NCBI GenBank assembly: GCA_963701435.1
Contig: CAVPAL010000004.1
Location: forward strand, 1-64,000
Direction: 5' to 3'
Source: JAACFF01 sp963701435
GTDB lineage: Bacteria > Chloroflexota > Anaerolineae > Promineifilales > Promineifilaceae
Length of the DNA stretch: 64,000 bases
The translations under genes were made by a program, and so were the position numbers. Position 1 is the first letter of the stretch, and every line of letters starts with the position of its first letter. Of the stretch, positions 8,034-16,308 are shown piece after piece. The notes beneath the pieces are model-generated. The model did no database searches and was not told the DNA's origin. It worked only from the letters and a program-made list of their open reading frames with translations.

Positions 8034-9032
8034 ATGCCCAATTTGTCCACAACCTATCTTGGACTACCACTCAACAATCCAATCATCGTCTCAGCCTCAC
8101 CGCTTTCGGAAAACATTGAAACCTTACAAAAACTCGAAGCGGCCGGCGCGGCGGCTGTGGTGTTGTTTTCTCTCTTTGAAGAACAGGTTGAGCTGTCCGA
8201 GTTGGGTTATCAGGATTATTATCGCCGTCATCCTGAGGCGCTGCCGTCGGAATTACAGCAAATTGCCACTTTACCAGAGTTTAAATTCGGCGCCAGCAGC
8301 TATCTGGCGCATCTCTTTCAGGTCAAAAAAGCGCTCAAAATCCCCGTAATTGCCAGTCTGAACGGATATTACGGCAGCGGCTGGACCCATTACGCCAAAC
8401 TGCTTGAATCTGCCGGCGCCGATGGCCTGGAACTAAATATCTACTATCTGGCTACCAAGCCACATATCACAAGCGCGGAAGTGGAACGCATGTATCTGGA
8501 CCTGGTGCGGCATATTAAAGAAAACATCAGCATACCGGTTTCTGTAAAACTCAGCCCCTACTTCAGCGCGATGGCCAATATTGCGCATGAATTAGATGCG
8601 GCCGGCGCCGATGGGTTGGTGTTGTTCAACCGTTTTTACCAACCGGATTTTGATATTGAGAGCGGAACCGTAACGCCCTCGCTCGACTTGAGTCAATCAA
8701 CCGAGCTGCGCCTGCGCCTGCGCTGGACGGCCATCTTGTACAAACAAATCGAGGCGGATCTGGCCGTCACCGGCGGCGTGCATACGGCCGTTGACATCAT
8801 CAAAAGCATCATGGCCGGCGCTCACGCAGTCATGATGACCTCCGCGCTGTATCAATATGGCCTCGATCATATCACAACGCTGTTGACAGAGGTCGATACC
8901 TGGCTCACCGAGCATGACGTCGCCGCCCTCGATGAAATTCGCGGCAGCATGAGCGTTCATGCGGTGGGCGATTCTGCCGCTTTCGAACGCGCCAACTATA
9001 TGCGCGTCTTAAAAACCTTTCACCCGGAATAA
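8034..9032 (+). CDS. Dihydroorotate dehydrogenase-like protein
   Basis: 332 residues forming a TIM barrel of the dihydroorotate dehydrogenase family. It starts STTYLGLPLNNPIIVSASPL, with FMN-binding segments VIASLNGYYGSGW (about residues 104-116), VSVKLSPYF (about 169-177) and VTGGVHTAVDIIKSIMAGAHAV (about 246-267). It matches the DHOD-like subfamily found beside other enzymes rather than pyrimidine clusters: the canonical active-site N-x-S/C context is not evident, so true dihydroorotate oxidation is uncertain. GGAG lies 9 bp before ATG 8034. It is divergent from the LysM gene and precedes the molybdoenzyme by 71 bp; the two may form an operon. Confidence 0.8.
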   Translation: MPNLSTTYLGLPLNNPIIVSASPLSENIETLQKLEAAGAAAVVLFSLFEEQVELSELGYQDYYRRHPEALPSELQQIATLPEFKFGASSYLAHLFQVKKALKIPVIASLNGYYGSGWTHYAKLLESAGADGLELNIYYLATKPHITSAEVERMYLDLVRHIKENISIPVSVKLSPYFSAMANIAHELDAAGADGLVLFNRFYQPDFDIESGTVTPSLDLSQSTELRLRLRWTAILYKQIEADLAVTGGVHTAVDIIKSIMAGAHAVMMTSALYQYGLDHITTLLTEVDTWLTEHDVAALDEIRGSMSVHAVGDSAAFERANYMRVLKTFHPE

Positions 9033-9103
9033 TTATTCGGACTCAGGGCGGTTCTTCTGACCGCGAGCAATATGCTATAAATAAAACAATATGGAGGATG
9101 CAA

Positions 9104-12046
9104 ATGGATATCTCACTGAATATCAACGACCGTTTCCAAACAATTAATACCCTTCCCACAGAAACATTGCGAGACGCTCTGCGCGCTGCCGGTTATTTCA
9201 GCGTGCGCTATGGCAGCGACGACGGCGTCACCGGCGCGGCCGCGATCCTGCTGGACGGCCAGCTCGTCAACAGCGACACCCTGCTCGTTGGACAGGCAGT
9301 CGGCCGTCAGATTGAAACCCTCGAAGGGCTAAACAAAGGCGTCGGTGAACTACACCCGCTGCAAAAAGCCTTTATCGAAACCGGCGCCATCCAATCCGGC
9401 TATTCCACGCCGGCCATGATTCTAGCCGCCAAAGCGCTGCTGGCGCGCAATCCCAACCCAACCGAAGCCGAAGTGCGCGACGCCTTGTCGGGCGTTTTAT
9501 GCCGCGAGACAGGTTATGTCAAGCCGGTTGAGGCCATCTTACGCGCGGCGCGCGTCATGCGCGGCGAAGAAGTGGAGCCGTATGAAGGACCTGAAATTGT
9601 AGACGCCAGCTATTTTGTCGAAATGCCGCCCGCCGATGACGAGCCTTTTGCCGGGCCGGAGATGGCCGGCGGAGGCGCAACCACGACTAAAACCCGACCC
9701 CAAACAGATATTCTGCTCACAAGTCAAATTCCGCAAACCCAGGTTGTCGGCAAACCTGAAACCAAAGTTGATGCGCTCAAACTGGCAAAAGGCAACCCTG
9801 CCTTTGTGGACGATATCGAGATGCGCGGCATGCTGCACGCCAAAATATTGACCAGTCCCCACGCCCACGCGCGGATTTTGGACATCGACGACAGCGCGGC
9901 GCTGGCTCTGCCCGGCGTTCATGCCGTCATCCATTACAAAAATGTGGAACGGGTCAAATATGCTTCTGGCGGACAAAGTTATCCCAATCCCCCGCCTTAC
10001 GATCAGGTCAGCTTTGACAACAAGGTGCGCTATGTGGGCGATCGAGTAGCGGCCGTTGCCGCCGATACGCTCGAAATTGCGGAAGCGGCCATCAAGTTAA
10101 TTCAGGTCGATTATGAGATTTTAACGGCCGTGTTCGACGAAAACGAAGCCATAAAACCCGGCGCGCCCATTATCCATGACGAAGATGACACCAAAGATAT
10201 CCACGAAGCTGCGCGCAATATCGTCCATCACATTGGAGCAGAAGTCGGCGACGTCGAACAAGGGTTTGCCGAGTCGGACCATGTGTTTGAACACACATAT
10301 TACGTCCATCAAGTGCAGCAAACGCCAATCGAACCCCATATCGCCATAAGCTGGTGGGATGAGGATGAACGCCTGGTAATTCGTACCTCAACGCAGGTGC
10401 CTTTCCACGTGCGCCGCATGGTGGCGCCCTTGCTGGGGCTGCCGGTGCGCCGCATTCGCGTGATCAAACCGCGCATCGGCGGTGGCTTTGGCGTCAAGCA
10501 GGAAATGCTGCTGGAAGACATTGTTGGCCATCTCACCATCGCCACCGGGCGGCCAGTACGCCTAGAACTTAACCGCTCCGAAGAATTTATCAGCAGCCGC
10601 ACGCGCCATCCTCAAACAATTACCTGGAAAACAGGCGTGATGGCGGACGGCGCGCTGCACAGCCAGAAAATGCGCGTTGTAGCCAATACCGGCGCTTATG
10701 GCACACACGGCCTTACGGTGCAAACGGTGACCGGTCTGCGCGGCTTGAGCAGCTACAACTGCAAAAACCGCCTCTTCGACTGCACCGTAGCGTACACAAA
10801 TTTACCGGTTCCGGGCGCTTATCGCGGTTATGGCGGCCCGCAGGCGCTCTTTTCACTGGAAAGCCATATGGATGAAATTGCATTTGCCTTGGGACTCGAT
10901 CCCATTGATTTCCGGCGCAAAAATTGGGTGCAGGCGGGTGATCCCATGCCGATTGCGCCGCTTCTTGGTGAAGGCGAAAAAGAAACGGTTGCAGAAGTGC
11001 CGCGGATCGAATCGTGCGGCTTAAATGAATGTTTTGAGCAAGGCATGCAAGCGATTGAGTGGGATCGCAAACATCAAACCGGCTGGCATGAGGTTCCCGG
11101 TAAGCCGCATCTGCGGCGCGGTCTGGGCGCGGCAATGTGTATGCACGGCACGGCGATACCCGGTTTGGATATGGGCGGCGCAAGCATCAAAATTAACGAC
11201 GACGGCTCATTTAATTTGCTGGTGGGCGCGACTGATTTGGGCACTGGCTCCGACACGGTGCTGGCGCAGATCGCAGCGGAGGTTTTGGGCACACCGCTGG
11301 AGGACATTATTATCTATTCGAGCGACACCGACATGACGCCCTTTGATACAGGCGCGTATGCCAGTTCGACGACCTATATTTCGGGAACGGCCGTTAAAAA
11401 AGCCGCCGAGCAGGTAGCCGACCAAATTCGGGCGCGGGCAGCGTTGATCCTGGAGTTAGACCAGCCCAATGATATTCGCCTGGAAAATAGACATGCAATT
11501 GCGCAAGACGGCCGTTCCGTGAGCCTGGAAACGATTGCGCTGCACAGTCTCCATCAGGCCGACCAGCAGCAAATTATGGCCACGGCGAGCTACGTCGGCG
11601 CTGCTTCACCGCCGCCTTTTGCCGGACAGTTTGCCGAAGTGGAAGTAGACACCGAAACGGGACAGGTGACGGTGACTAAATTAGTCATGGCGGTAGACGC
11701 CGGCGTGCCGATTAATCCTATTACCGCCAGCGGGCAGGTGGAAGGGGGTTTGGTACAGGCGCTTGGATATGGGCATTGTGAGGAAATGGCCTACGATGAG
11801 AGCGGCAAGATGGTGAACGCCGCGCTTGGCCCTTACCATATTTATCGCGCCGACGAGACGCCGTGGATAAAAGCAATTCTGGTGCAGACTAACGAACCGA
11901 CCGGTCCATTTGGGGCCAAAGCAATTGCTGAAATTCCCAAGGATGGCGTCGCCCCTGCCATCGCCAACGCGGTTTTTGATGCAACCGGCGTGCGCATTCG
12001 TCGCATTCCACTCACGCCGCAACGGGTTTACACTGCGTCAGCTTAA
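9104..12046 (+). CDS. XdhD-like molybdenum hydroxylase with degenerate Fe-S domain
   Basis: 980 residues from ATG 9104, chosen because GGAGG ends 6 bp upstream; ATG 9098 overlaps it. Residues 1-155 align to the two-[2Fe-2S] domain of xanthine dehydrogenases, but seven of eight cluster cysteines are replaced: YGSDDGVTGAAAILLDG lacks three, VNSD the fourth, GAIQSGYSTPAM two, and LCRETGY keeps only its first. The rest is the molybdopterin domain: KGNPAFVDDIEMRGMLHAK, RIGGGFGVKQ, GAYRGYGGPQ, GGLVQALGYGHCEE and the C-terminal GPFGAKAIAEIP motif containing the conserved active-site region. E. coli XdhD (YgfN) has the same layout with a cysteine-poor N-terminus. It likely hydroxylates a purine or aldehyde; electron partners are not encoded nearby. 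Confidence 0.88.
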   Translation: MDISLNINDRFQTINTLPTETLRDALRAAGYFSVRYGSDDGVTGAAAILLDGQLVNSDTLLVGQAVGRQIETLEGLNKGVGELHPLQKAFIETGAIQSGYSTPAMILAAKALLARNPNPTEAEVRDALSGVLCRETGYVKPVEAILRAARVMRGEEVEPYEGPEIVDASYFVEMPPADDEPFAGPEMAGGGATTTKTRPQTDILLTSQIPQTQVVGKPETKVDALKLAKGNPAFVDDIEMRGMLHAKILTSPHAHARILDIDDSAALALPGVHAVIHYKNVERVKYASGGQSYPNPPPYDQVSFDNKVRYVGDRVAAVAADTLEIAEAAIKLIQVDYEILTAVFDENEAIKPGAPIIHDEDDTKDIHEAARNIVHHIGAEVGDVEQGFAESDHVFEHTYYVHQVQQTPIEPHIAISWWDEDERLVIRTSTQVPFHVRRMVAPLLGLPVRRIRVIKPRIGGGFGVKQEMLLEDIVGHLTIATGRPVRLELNRSEEFISSRTRHPQTITWKTGVMADGALHSQKMRVVANTGAYGTHGLTVQTVTGLRGLSSYNCKNRLFDCTVAYTNLPVPGAYRGYGGPQALFSLESHMDEIAFALGLDPIDFRRKNWVQAGDPMPIAPLLGEGEKETVAEVPRIESCGLNECFEQGMQAIEWDRKHQTGWHEVPGKPHLRRGLGAAMCMHGTAIPGLDMGGASIKINDDGSFNLLVGATDLGTGSDTVLAQIAAEVLGTPLEDIIIYSSDTDMTPFDTGAYASSTTYISGTAVKKAAEQVADQIRARAALILELDQPNDIRLENRHAIAQDGRSVSLETIALHSLHQADQQQIMATASYVGAASPPPFAGQFAEVEVDTETGQVTVTKLVMAVDAGVPINPITASGQVEGGLVQALGYGHCEEMAYDESGKMVNAALGPYHIYRADETPWIKAILVQTNEPTGPFGAKAIAEIPKDGVAPAIANAVFDATGVRIRRIPLTPQRVYTASA

Positions 12047-12064
12047 TATGTTAAACCGGAAATT

Positions 12065-12907
12065 ATGACGTCTCTAATTAAATTAATTGCCATCGATCTG
12101 GATGGCACCTTACTCAACAGCCGGGGACAAATATCATCTCGTACCGCCCAGGCAATTCAAGCGGCGCGCGCCCAAGGCGTGCAGGTCATTCTGGCAACGG
12201 GCAAATCTCGTTCGTCAGCCACACATATAATTGAAGCGTTGGATTTGGACACACCCGGCGTGTTCACTCAGGGGCTGGTCATTACCAATGGCGACGGGTC
12301 GGTGCGCTATGAAACGCTGCTGGATCGGAAAACGGCCGTTGCTGCCCTCAATTTCGCGCTCGAACACCAACTCTACCAAATACTTTATTGCAGCGACCGG
12401 CTTGTCGTTCCTGAAGAGTCAGTACACCGGCAAATGATCTTTGAGCGCTTTCACGAACCGATGCCCGATATTATCGGACCAATTCTGCCCCAATTGGAGA
12501 AGTTAGCCATCAACAAAATCATCTTATGTTCTGATAATAATAATGAAGCCGCTCTCCGCGTTAAACTGCAAAGCCGGATTCAGGGCGTTGTCACCTTATC
12601 CGTTAGCCCGTTTATCGAAATATTACCCCCCAACATGTCCAAAGGCGCCGGTTTGCGCCGCCTGTTGGTTGATTTAAACATTTCGCCCGCCAACATCATG
12701 GCCATTGGCGACGGTGAAAACGATATTGAAATGATTCAAATGGCCGGAATTGGAATAGCAATGGGCAATGCCGCGCCGCGTCTCAAAGCCGTCGCAAATC
12801 ATATCACCCAAAATAATGACAACGATGGCGTGGCGGCTGCAATCGAACATTTTGTACTCAGGGAAGGAAATTTTGCCCTTCAGGTTCGTTCGCAAACAAG
12901 TTTGTAG
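12065..12907 (+). CDS. Cof-type HAD-superfamily hydrolase
   Basis: 280 residues, typical for HAD IIB (Cof) phosphatases. Motif I is IAIDLDGTLL (about residues 8-17) with both catalytic aspartates. Motif II threonine sits in VILATGKS, and motif III/IV is KGAGLRRLL followed by MAIGDGENDIEMIQMAG (about 217-233). The cap domain lies between. These enzymes dephosphorylate sugar phosphates, FMN precursors or similar small molecules; the substrate is not predictable. It begins 18 bp after the XdhD-like gene and probably shares its transcript. The stop codon lies inside the palindromic repeat that starts at 12901. Confidence 0.9.
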   Translation: MTSLIKLIAIDLDGTLLNSRGQISSRTAQAIQAARAQGVQVILATGKSRSSATHIIEALDLDTPGVFTQGLVITNGDGSVRYETLLDRKTAVAALNFALEHQLYQILYCSDRLVVPEESVHRQMIFERFHEPMPDIIGPILPQLEKLAINKIILCSDNNNEAALRVKLQSRIQGVVTLSVSPFIEILPPNMSKGAGLRRLLVDLNISPANIMAIGDGENDIEMIQMAGIGIAMGNAAPRLKAVANHITQNNDNDGVAAAIEHFVLREGNFALQVRSQTSL

Positions 12908-12964
12908 TAACGACTTTAGTCGTCTGCGACCTCCGGGTCGCCCACCGCTAAAGCGGTTACTAAG
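12901..12964. repeat. Palindromic REP-like element, family A
   Basis: TTTGTAGTAACGACTTTAG at the left is complementary, with a few mismatches, to CTAAAGCGGTTACTAAGAA at the right. The middle carries a small GCGACCTCCGGGTCGC palindrome. A second copy with the same ends lies at 60607-60659. The element overlaps the last codons of the HAD gene and may act as a terminator or mRNA 3' end structure. Confidence 0.7.
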
Positions 12965-13093
12965 AACCAAATGTCAACCCCGGTCGTATCAATGTGGCTG
13001 ATGCGTGCATCCCTGTTCCACTTGAGATATAGTGTAAGAGCGGGTCTCAGACCTGTCCCTACAGCAGTATTAATTTCCTAAAGGAGAGTTTCC

Positions 13094-13381
13094 ATGAGTG
13101 ACCTACAAGCCCAATTTGATACGGCCGTTGCCGATTCCAAAAATCTCTCAAAACGCCCCGATAACGACACATTGCTTAAGCTGTACAGCCTGTACAAACA
13201 AGGCACAGTTGGCGATGTGGCAGGCAAACGTCCCGGTTTTACCGATTTTGTTGGACGCGCCAAATATGACGCCTGGAAAAATCTCAAAGGCGTCAGCAAA
13301 GCACAGGCTCAGCAGCAGTACGTTGACCTGATAAACGGGTTAAAAACCAAAGAGGAGGGCGCCGCCGGCTTCGGAGATTGA
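13094..13381 (+). CDS. Acyl-CoA-binding protein
   Basis: 95 residues, one ACBP domain. Conserved segments are LLKLYSLYKQGTVGD (about residues 33-47) and KYDAWKNLKGVSKAQAQQQY (about 58-77), including the lysine, tyrosine and tryptophan that contact acyl-CoA. It binds medium- and long-chain acyl-CoA in the cytoplasm as carrier or buffer. AAGGAG lies 7 bp before ATG 13094. ACBP is mainly eukaryotic and scattered in bacteria. A short GGTCTCAGACC palindrome precedes the gene. An acyl-CoA ligase is encoded far downstream (45692) but not linked. Confidence 0.93.
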   Translation: MSDLQAQFDTAVADSKNLSKRPDNDTLLKLYSLYKQGTVGDVAGKRPGFTDFVGRAKYDAWKNLKGVSKAQAQQQYVDLINGLKTKEEGAAGFGD

Positions 13382-13478
13382 TCATTAATTGTTAATTGAA
13401 ACTGTGGCAATCTGACCCACACGCTTTATAATCCAAAGAAATGTGGCCCTGGCCGCATACAAAAATAGTAGGAGTTTT

Positions 13479-13973
13479 ATGTCTAGTAAACAATGGTCTA
13501 AACCACCCGAAATGCAAATTGACGCCAAGAAAAAATACAGCGCAACGATGAAAACCAACAAAGGCAATATCGATATTGAACTTTATCCCGAGTATGCGCC
13601 CCTGACGGTCAACAACTTTGTGTTCTTGTCCAACGAAGGTTTTTACGATGATGTGGTCTTCCATCGCGTCATCAGCAACTTTATGATCCAGGGCGGCGAC
13701 CCTACCGGAACAGGACGCGGCGGCCCTGGGTACCGCTTCGGAGATGAAACCGGCCCCAGCAATCCCTTAATTCATGAAACCGGCGTCCTGTCAATGGCCA
13801 ACGCCGGGCCGGGAACCAACGGCAGCCAGTTTTTTGTTACCCATTCGCCCCAGCCACATCTCAACGGAAACCACACAGTGTTTGGCAAAGTTTCCAACAA
13901 ACAGAGCATGAATGTGGTCAATGCCATCCGCCAGGGAGATATGATCGAAACGGTGGTTATCACCGCAAGCTGA
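13479..13973 (+). CDS. Cyclophilin-type peptidyl-prolyl isomerase
   Basis: 164 residues from ATG 13479, chosen for AGGAG seven bases upstream and a natural N-terminus; an upstream ATG at 13443 is less likely. The cyclophilin core is complete: VVFHRVISNFMIQGGDP with the catalytic arginine (about residues 60-76), GRGGPGYRFGDE, SMANAGPGTNGSQFFVTHS, and LNGNHTVFGKV. No signal peptide is seen, so it is cytoplasmic and catalyses prolyl isomerisation in protein folding. It is followed by a strong terminator. Confidence 0.95.
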   Translation: MSSKQWSKPPEMQIDAKKKYSATMKTNKGNIDIELYPEYAPLTVNNFVFLSNEGFYDDVVFHRVISNFMIQGGDPTGTGRGGPGYRFGDETGPSNPLIHETGVLSMANAGPGTNGSQFFVTHSPQPHLNGNHTVFGKVSNKQSMNVVNAIRQGDMIETVVITAS

Positions 13974-14003
13974 TTCTCTTATCACAGCACAACCCGAAAT
14001 TGA

Positions 14004-14039
14004 ACGGGGGATGGTTTTAAAACCATCCCCCGTTTTTTT
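14004..14039 (+). terminator. Rho-independent terminator after the cyclophilin gene
   Basis: ACGGGGGATGGTTTT (14004-14018) pairs perfectly with AAAACCATCCCCCGT (14019-14033), followed by a run of T. Confidence 0.93.
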
Positions 14040-14079
14040 GTTGTTTGTTTATAAGGAAAAGCATAGGGTTTTCACCCGG

Positions 14080-14355
14080 CTTAGGTAAACCGCAGAAAAT
14101 TCTTGGAAAGTAAGAGGAGTTGACATGAGCGTTCCGCACACCAAAAGCGATGAAAACCAACCTCCCGGAGGTTTTCATCGGGAACGCTCATCATAAACGA
14201 AACCTCCGGGAGGCTATTTTCAGGAGAGACTTCATGGACGGCGGCGCACCACCATGCAGGAAAACCAACCTCCGGGAGGTTTCATTTGAATATTGCGCCG
14301 TAGATTGAACCTCCCGGAGGTTATTATAGGAGTTAGAAATCTGCGGTTTACCTAG
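14080..14355. mobile_element. 276-bp inverted-repeat (MITE-like) element
   Basis: The ends match as inverted repeats: CTTAGGTAAACCGCAGA at the left against TCTGCGGTTTACCTAG at the right (14340-14355), differing by one base. The interior has nested palindromes: GAGCGTTCC (14127) pairs with GGAACGCTC (14181), and GATGAAAACC pairs with GGTTTTCATC. Four copies of an AACCTCCCGGAGGTT-type palindrome lie near 14159, 14200, 14267 and 14308. It encodes no protein. No target-site duplication is evident. It fills most of the gap 14041-14497 between the cyclophilin and ABC genes. Confidence 0.7.
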
Positions 14356-14497
14356 ATTATGTTAAACATTTGTCGGCACAATTTAAGCTGATGGAGTAAA
14401 ATGGAATGTTCTGCATCAAGAAATCAACAAACGTTTTTTTCTTTTCAGATTGGATTAGGGCAGGTTTGCTCGACTGCGAGAAGCCTGTCAAGGTGAG

Positions 14498-16300
14498 GTG
14501 TATGTGATAAAGGAGACAACACAAACACGCCCCAACATTGACGTATACAGGCGCTTGTTAGGCTATTTACGGCCGTATCCGCGGCAGGTCACTCTGGCCT
14601 ATACCACCATGCTGGCTATGGTCGGTCTCAATTTGTTAGTCCCACAAATCATCAAACTAGCCATTGACGACGGTCTGGCGTCCGACAATGCCCTGGCATT
14701 GTTTGTGGCCGCCGCCATCATCCTCGCCATCGCGCTGGTGCGCGCTATTGCCGCCTTTGGACAGCGGTATTACGGGGATTGGCTCTCCCATCGTTTCGGT
14801 TACGATTTTCGCAACGAATTTTACGACAGTGTCCAGCGGCAGCCCTTTGCGTTCCACGACAGCAGCCACACCGGCGACATGATGAGCCGCGCCACCAGCG
14901 ATATTAGCGAAACGGAACGTTTTGTGGGCATCGGGTTGGCTGATCTGACAGCCACAGTTATGTTGCTGGCAGGCGTGACGCTGGTCATGTTGTGGGAAGC
15001 GCCGCGCCTGGCAATGATCGCCTTGATCCCCATGCCGGTGCTCATCTTCGCCACAATTCGGTTTGGCAGCACAATTCGCCCCATGTTCAAGCGCATTCAA
15101 GAGCAAATGAGCGTGCTTTCGGCCACAATGCAGGAATCAATGACCGGCATTCGTTTGGTTAAAGCCTTCGCGCGCGAATCATATGAATTAGAAAAGTTCG
15201 ATGTCGACAATAACGAATGGTTTAATCGCCGCTACACAGTCATTAAAAAATGGGCCGACAACTGGCCATTCTTCCAATTTTTGGTGGCCCTGAGCATCTT
15301 TCTGCTGCTCTGGTTTGGCGGCCCGCTGGTTCTGGAAGGCGCCCTAACGGTCGGTACGCTGTTTGCCATGATCTCCTATGTACTGATGCTTAATGGGCCG
15401 GTGCAGCGTCTTGGCTTCCTCGTTAATCTGGCGGCGACAGCATCCGCCAGCGCAACGCGCGTCTTCAGCATCATCGACACGCCCGGCGAAATTGTGGAGA
15501 AAACCAACGCGCAGCAGCTCACAACAACGCGCGGCGATGTGCGTTTTGAACAGGTGGACTTTGCGTATCAAAATGGGGTGCAAATTCTGCATGACGTCAC
15601 TTTTCACGCCCGACCTGGCCAAAAGGTGGCCTTGATTGGACCTACCGGTTCCGGTAAATCCACCATTACGAACCTGATTCCGCGCTTTTATGACGTGCGT
15701 GCGGGGCAAATCCTGGTTGATGGAAACGACATCCGTGATTTGGAGGTCAAGAGCCTGCGCCGGCACATCGGCGCGGTGCTGCAAGATCCGTTTTTGTTCA
15801 GCCAGTCGATAGCGGAGAATATCGCCTACGGCCGTCCCGATGCGGGTATGGATGCGATTGTGACGGCCGCAAAAGCAGCGCGGGCACACGACTTCATTCT
15901 CAACCTGGCCGATGGGTATGACACCCGCGTGGGCGAGCGCGGCGTCACGCTCAGCGGCGGTCAAAAACAACGCGTCGCTATTGCGCGCGCCTTGCTAACC
16001 AATCCGCGGATTTTGATACTGGATGACTCCACCAGCAGCGTCGATACGGAAACGGAGCATCTGATTCAGGAAGCGCTGGAGGTGTTGATGGAAGGGCGCA
16101 CGACATTCATTATTGCTCAACGGCTTTTGACGCTCAAAAACGCGGATATGATTCTGGTTTTGGACCACGGCCGTATCGTGCAGCGCGGGTCGCATGAGAC
16201 GTTATTGTCACAAGGCGGTCTGTACAAACAAATTTATGATTTGCAGTTGAAAGACCAGGATGATTTTGTTGCCTTACAAGCGCAAATGGAAGTTGTTTAG
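14498..16300 (+). CDS. ABC exporter half-transporter, degenerate-site subunit
   Basis: 600 residues: six membrane segments (about residues 35-310) then a nucleotide-binding domain. Walker A is GPTGSGKST, the signature LSGGQKQR, Walker B ILILDDSTSS with aspartate in place of the catalytic glutamate, and the switch histidine is glutamine (FIIAQRL). These losses are typical of the non-canonical subunit of heterodimeric type IV exporters such as TM287/288. The partner gene begins 8 bp downstream and has the complementary features. Likely exports lipid or a hydrophobic compound. The given start is inferred; GTG 14504 is an alternative. Confidence 0.92.
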   Translation: MYVIKETTQTRPNIDVYRRLLGYLRPYPRQVTLAYTTMLAMVGLNLLVPQIIKLAIDDGLASDNALALFVAAAIILAIALVRAIAAFGQRYYGDWLSHRFGYDFRNEFYDSVQRQPFAFHDSSHTGDMMSRATSDISETERFVGIGLADLTATVMLLAGVTLVMLWEAPRLAMIALIPMPVLIFATIRFGSTIRPMFKRIQEQMSVLSATMQESMTGIRLVKAFARESYELEKFDVDNNEWFNRRYTVIKKWADNWPFFQFLVALSIFLLLWFGGPLVLEGALTVGTLFAMISYVLMLNGPVQRLGFLVNLAATASASATRVFSIIDTPGEIVEKTNAQQLTTTRGDVRFEQVDFAYQNGVQILHDVTFHARPGQKVALIGPTGSGKSTITNLIPRFYDVRAGQILVDGNDIRDLEVKSLRRHIGAVLQDPFLFSQSIAENIAYGRPDAGMDAIVTAAKAARAHDFILNLADGYDTRVGERGVTLSGGQKQRVAIARALLTNPRILILDDSTSSVDTETEHLIQEALEVLMEGRTTFIIAQRLLTLKNADMILVLDHGRIVQRGSHETLLSQGGLYKQIYDLQLKDQDDFVALQAQMEVV

Positions 16301-16308
16301 GAATCATC

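Noticed and set aside
9104..12046. Selenocysteine-containing molybdenum hydroxylase
   Set aside because: Selenium-dependent relatives use a selenium ligand that is not encoded as an in-frame TGA here; the frame is uninterrupted and no SECIS-like element was sought successfully.
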